From the NCBI RefSeq assembly GCF_002104455.1, contig NZ_NBOC01000003.1:186001-250000 (forward strand): a DNA stretch of 64,000 nucleotides, given 5' to 3'. The DNA is from Colwellia chukchiensis. Its GTDB lineage: Bacteria > Pseudomonadota > Gammaproteobacteria > Enterobacterales > Alteromonadaceae. Shown here in pieces: positions 61,790 to 64,000 of this stretch. The position numbers were made by a program, and so were the translations under genes. The first letter of the stretch is position 1. Each line of letters starts with the position of its first letter. The notes under the pieces were generated by a model, which was not told where the DNA came from, made no database searches, and saw nothing but the letters and a program-made list of their open reading frames with translations.

Positions 61790-62839
61790 ATGAAAACCTT
61801 CTTGTTGGCAGCCTTGTGTTATTGTGTTCACCTCAGTAGTTTTGCCACCGTTATCCTACAATATCATCACGTTAGCGAAACAACACCAGCCAGTACCAGT
61901 ATTTCGCCGCAACAGTTTTCCAAACATATGCAATACCTAAAAGATAATAACTTTAAGGTTATTGCCTTGTCGGAATTAATGCAGGCACTTAAGCAACAAC
62001 AACCTTTACCCGATAAATCTGTGGTGATCACCTTTGATGATGCTTATTTAGACATACTCACTAATGGTAAACCGATTTTAGATAAATTTGGCTATCCATT
62101 TACCATATTTATTAACCCCGGCATCGTTGAGCACAGCACTGGCCAGTATCTTTCATGGCAACAACTTAAAGCCATGGCAGACGATGGCGTTATTATTGCC
62201 AATCACGGTATGGAGCATGACTCACTCGCACGCATTCCTGAGGGCATGAGCCAACAACAGTGGCTTGCGCAAAACCGCAAATCTTTGCTAGCAGCCGAGA
62301 AAATGATTGAACAACATACTGGACAAAGTTGGCGTTATTTTGCCTACCCTTATGGTGAATACAGCCCTGAAATTCAACAGTGGGTATTAGACAATAACTT
62401 TGTTGCTTTTTCGCAGCAATCAGGTGCGGTTGGCCTTGCTACTGACCTAAGCAGCATTCCTCGTTTTCCGGCTTCTCAACCTTATGATCAAATAGCCAGC
62501 TTGCGCGATAAGCTCAACTCTTTGCCGTTTAACATTCATCTTGATGCGGAAAATCAAAAAACCATTTTTCTCCAAGGGGAATCTCGCTCGATTACCTTCA
62601 ATATCGAGGTTGACGACTTTTACCCGGAACAACTAAATTGCTACATCTCTGGCTTAGGTCGCCAAAAAATTACCTGGCAAGGGGATGAAATGTTTACCAT
62701 TAAATACAGCGCGCCTTTACCCACAGGCCGCGTACGCTGCAACTGTACAGCCCCTAGTATTAGTGAACCGGGGCGTTATTATTGGTATTCAAAACCATGG
62801 TTTGTATTAAAAGCCAGTGGACAGTGGTACCCACTTTAA
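61790..62839 (+). CDS. Secreted polysaccharide deacetylase family protein
   Basis: A 349-residue protein with a signal peptide (LLAALCYCVHLSSFA). A NodB-like domain at about 20-250 has the metal-binding VVITFDDAYLD near 80 and NHGMEHDSL near 135-145, then YFAYPYGEYSPE. A beta-rich C-terminal part (about 255-349) follows. It probably removes acetyl groups from a surface polysaccharide such as poly-N-acetylglucosamine or peptidoglycan; the substrate is not determined. It stands alone. Confidence 0.9.
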   Translation: MKTFLLAALCYCVHLSSFATVILQYHHVSETTPASTSISPQQFSKHMQYLKDNNFKVIALSELMQALKQQQPLPDKSVVITFDDAYLDILTNGKPILDKFGYPFTIFINPGIVEHSTGQYLSWQQLKAMADDGVIIANHGMEHDSLARIPEGMSQQQWLAQNRKSLLAAEKMIEQHTGQSWRYFAYPYGEYSPEIQQWVLDNNFVAFSQQSGAVGLATDLSSIPRFPASQPYDQIASLRDKLNSLPFNIHLDAENQKTIFLQGESRSITFNIEVDDFYPEQLNCYISGLGRQKITWQGDEMFTIKYSAPLPTGRVRCNCTAPSISEPGRYYWYSKPWFVLKASGQWYPL

Positions 62840-62871
62840 TAACCGTTTCACTACCTTAACTTAAGTGGCGC

Positions 62872-63531
62872 TTAATAAAGTGCCACAATTTTTGCAAAGT
62901 CACTCAGTAATTTATCTGGTTCAATTACAGGTAACTCTGCTAACGCCTGCTTAGGCTTAAATATTGCCTCTATTTTACCATCGGGGTTGATCAACACTAA
63001 CGAAGCGCTATGGTCAACCAAATAATTACTGACACTAGCCCCGTGTCGGGCTAAGTCCTCTGCTTGTGCCTCAGGCTCGGTTATGGCATACATTAAGCCT
63101 AAGTTGCGCGCAAAAGGCACCAGTGCTCCATGGTCGCCGCGCAAGGCCTTAAATTCAGGATTAAAGTAAGCGATATAACTCGCTAGCTTCTCTTGGCTAT
63201 CACGGGCCGGATCAACAGACACTAATAACACTTGGTTATTATCGGTAATAGCCTGTAAATCATCATAAATAAAATTTAACTCTTGTAAGGTGGTTGGGCA
63301 AACATCTGGGCAAGAGGTATAGCCAAAAAACACCCAACTCCACTTTCCAGTAAGTGCAGCATTATTAAATGGCTGGCCAAGATGATCATGCAATTGAAAC
63401 GTGTCTATGTCGCGTGCTTGTTGATAATGCAGGGCAAATTCGGCTGGTGCTTTCTTGTTAAGCTGTGAAAAGAACAGCCCGCCAGCGACAAGCGCACCGA
63501 GCGCAACAATCAAGGTAATAATCTTTTGCAT
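62872..63531 (-). CDS. SCO family copper-binding protein
   Basis: A 219-residue membrane-anchored protein. An N-terminal transmembrane anchor (ITLIVALGALVAGGLFF) precedes a thioredoxin-fold domain with copper-binding Cys74 and Cys78 (GYTSCPDVCPTTLQEL) and a conserved His in VDHSASLVL near 174. SCO proteins assemble the CuA centre of cytochrome c oxidase. It starts 1 base from the cyoE stop codon, forming a cyoE-sco unit. Confidence 0.94.
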   Translation of the reverse strand: MQKIITLIVALGALVAGGLFFSQLNKKAPAEFALHYQQARDIDTFQLHDHLGQPFNNAALTGKWSWVFFGYTSCPDVCPTTLQELNFIYDDLQAITDNNQVLLVSVDPARDSQEKLASYIAYFNPEFKALRGDHGALVPFARNLGLMYAITEPEAQAEDLARHGASVSNYLVDHSASLVLINPDGKIEAIFKPKQALAELPVIEPDKLLSDFAKIVALY

Positions 63532-64000
63532 CAGCCAGCCACCGGTAGTAAATAGTGATCAAGTAACAAAATAATAAATAGCACCATTAAATGCACAATC
63601 GAAAACTTAAAGGTATCCATCGCTGTTTCTTTATCGGCATTAAATTTAAGTTTCCAAGCGTAGGCAAAAAAGATCAAATTTAATACCACAGCGCCAATTA
63701 AATACAGCCAATTACTCATGCCCACTAAATAGGGCAGTAAACTCACCACAAATAACAGCACGGTATAAAGCAATATTTGCGTTTTGGTAAAGTTCACGCC
63801 ATGGGTAACCGGCAACATAGGAATGTTCACTTTGGCATAATCATCTTTACGGTGAATGGCGAGTGCCCAGAAATGCGGCGGCGTCCAGGTAAAAATAATC
63901 AACACCAATAATAACGCATTAGGGTGAATTTCATTGGTCATGGCAGTCCAGCCGAGTAAGGGTGGAATAGCCCCTGCTAAGCCACCAATAGTGATATTTT
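63531..64000 (-). CDS. cyoE: Protoheme IX farnesyltransferase (haem O synthase), partial
   Basis: The frame ends at 63531 and is open to the right edge; bases beyond 63941 still read [20 protein letters not shown], the conserved UbiA/CtaB segment, so the ATG near 63941 is internal. Visible membrane segments include [28 protein letters not shown], a characteristic CyoE motif. The enzyme adds a farnesyl chain to haem B for haem O, used in haem-copper oxidases. The N-terminal half is outside the window. Confidence 0.95.
   Translation of the reverse strand, partial: NITIGGLAGAIPPLLGWTAMTNEIHPNALLLVLIIFTWTPPHFWALAIHRKDDYAKVNIPMLPVTHGVNFTKTQILLYTVLLFVVSLLPYLVGMSNWLYLIGAVVLNLIFFAYAWKLKFNADKETAMDTFKFSIVHLMVLFIILLLDHYLLPVAG

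Overview
The window reads as the chromosome of a marine gammaproteobacterium, most likely Alteromonadales and close to Colwelliaceae (Thalassotalea/Colwellia type). This rests on the housekeeping content and order: yicC near rph-pyrE, bioH divergent from comF/gntX next to nfuA, SCO next to the haem O synthase gene, yceH, and moderately AT-rich DNA. The species call is an inference; no rRNA or marker search was possible.

Bases 1-11,440 are ordinary chromosome: an MltA-like lytic transglycosylase running off the left edge, an M50 protease, yceH, a large secreted subtilase, a DoxX protein, a pirin and a glutathionyl-hydroquinone reductase. Bases 48,193-64,000 are chromosome again: yicC, a GMC oxidoreductase operon, rph-pyrE, an SprA-like protein, bioH, comF, an M14 carboxypeptidase, nfuA, a MATE transporter, a deacetylase, SCO and cyoE (running off the right edge).

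Between them lies about 36.8 kb of accessory DNA inserted at the 3' end of yicC. Three directly repeated copies of the yicC 3' end (11444, 22310, 48195), each readable as the end of YicC with a stop codon, divide it into two tandem elements. Element 1 (about 10.9 kb) has no integrase. It carries hipB-hipA-SEC-C, a winged-helix regulator, a C5 methyltransferase, a McrB-like/McrC-like restriction pair and rhuM. Element 2 (about 25.9 kb) has a P4-type integrase beside yicC, an AlpA regulator and a DUF927 NTPase. It also carries hipB-hipA-SEC-C plus a fourth gene, a DUF4143 ATPase, a second hipBA pair, a type I restriction-modification operon with dinD and a YgjP-like metallopeptidase, a primase-helicase of the TOTE type, and higBA.

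The two hipB-hipA-SEC-C modules sit at the same place relative to the left att repeat, with identically spaced operators. They are therefore better explained as the left-end cargo of two related elements than as a local gene duplication. Most of the cargo resembles anti-phage defence or element-maintenance functions; the HipA/SEC-C module is the best candidate for an undescribed system.
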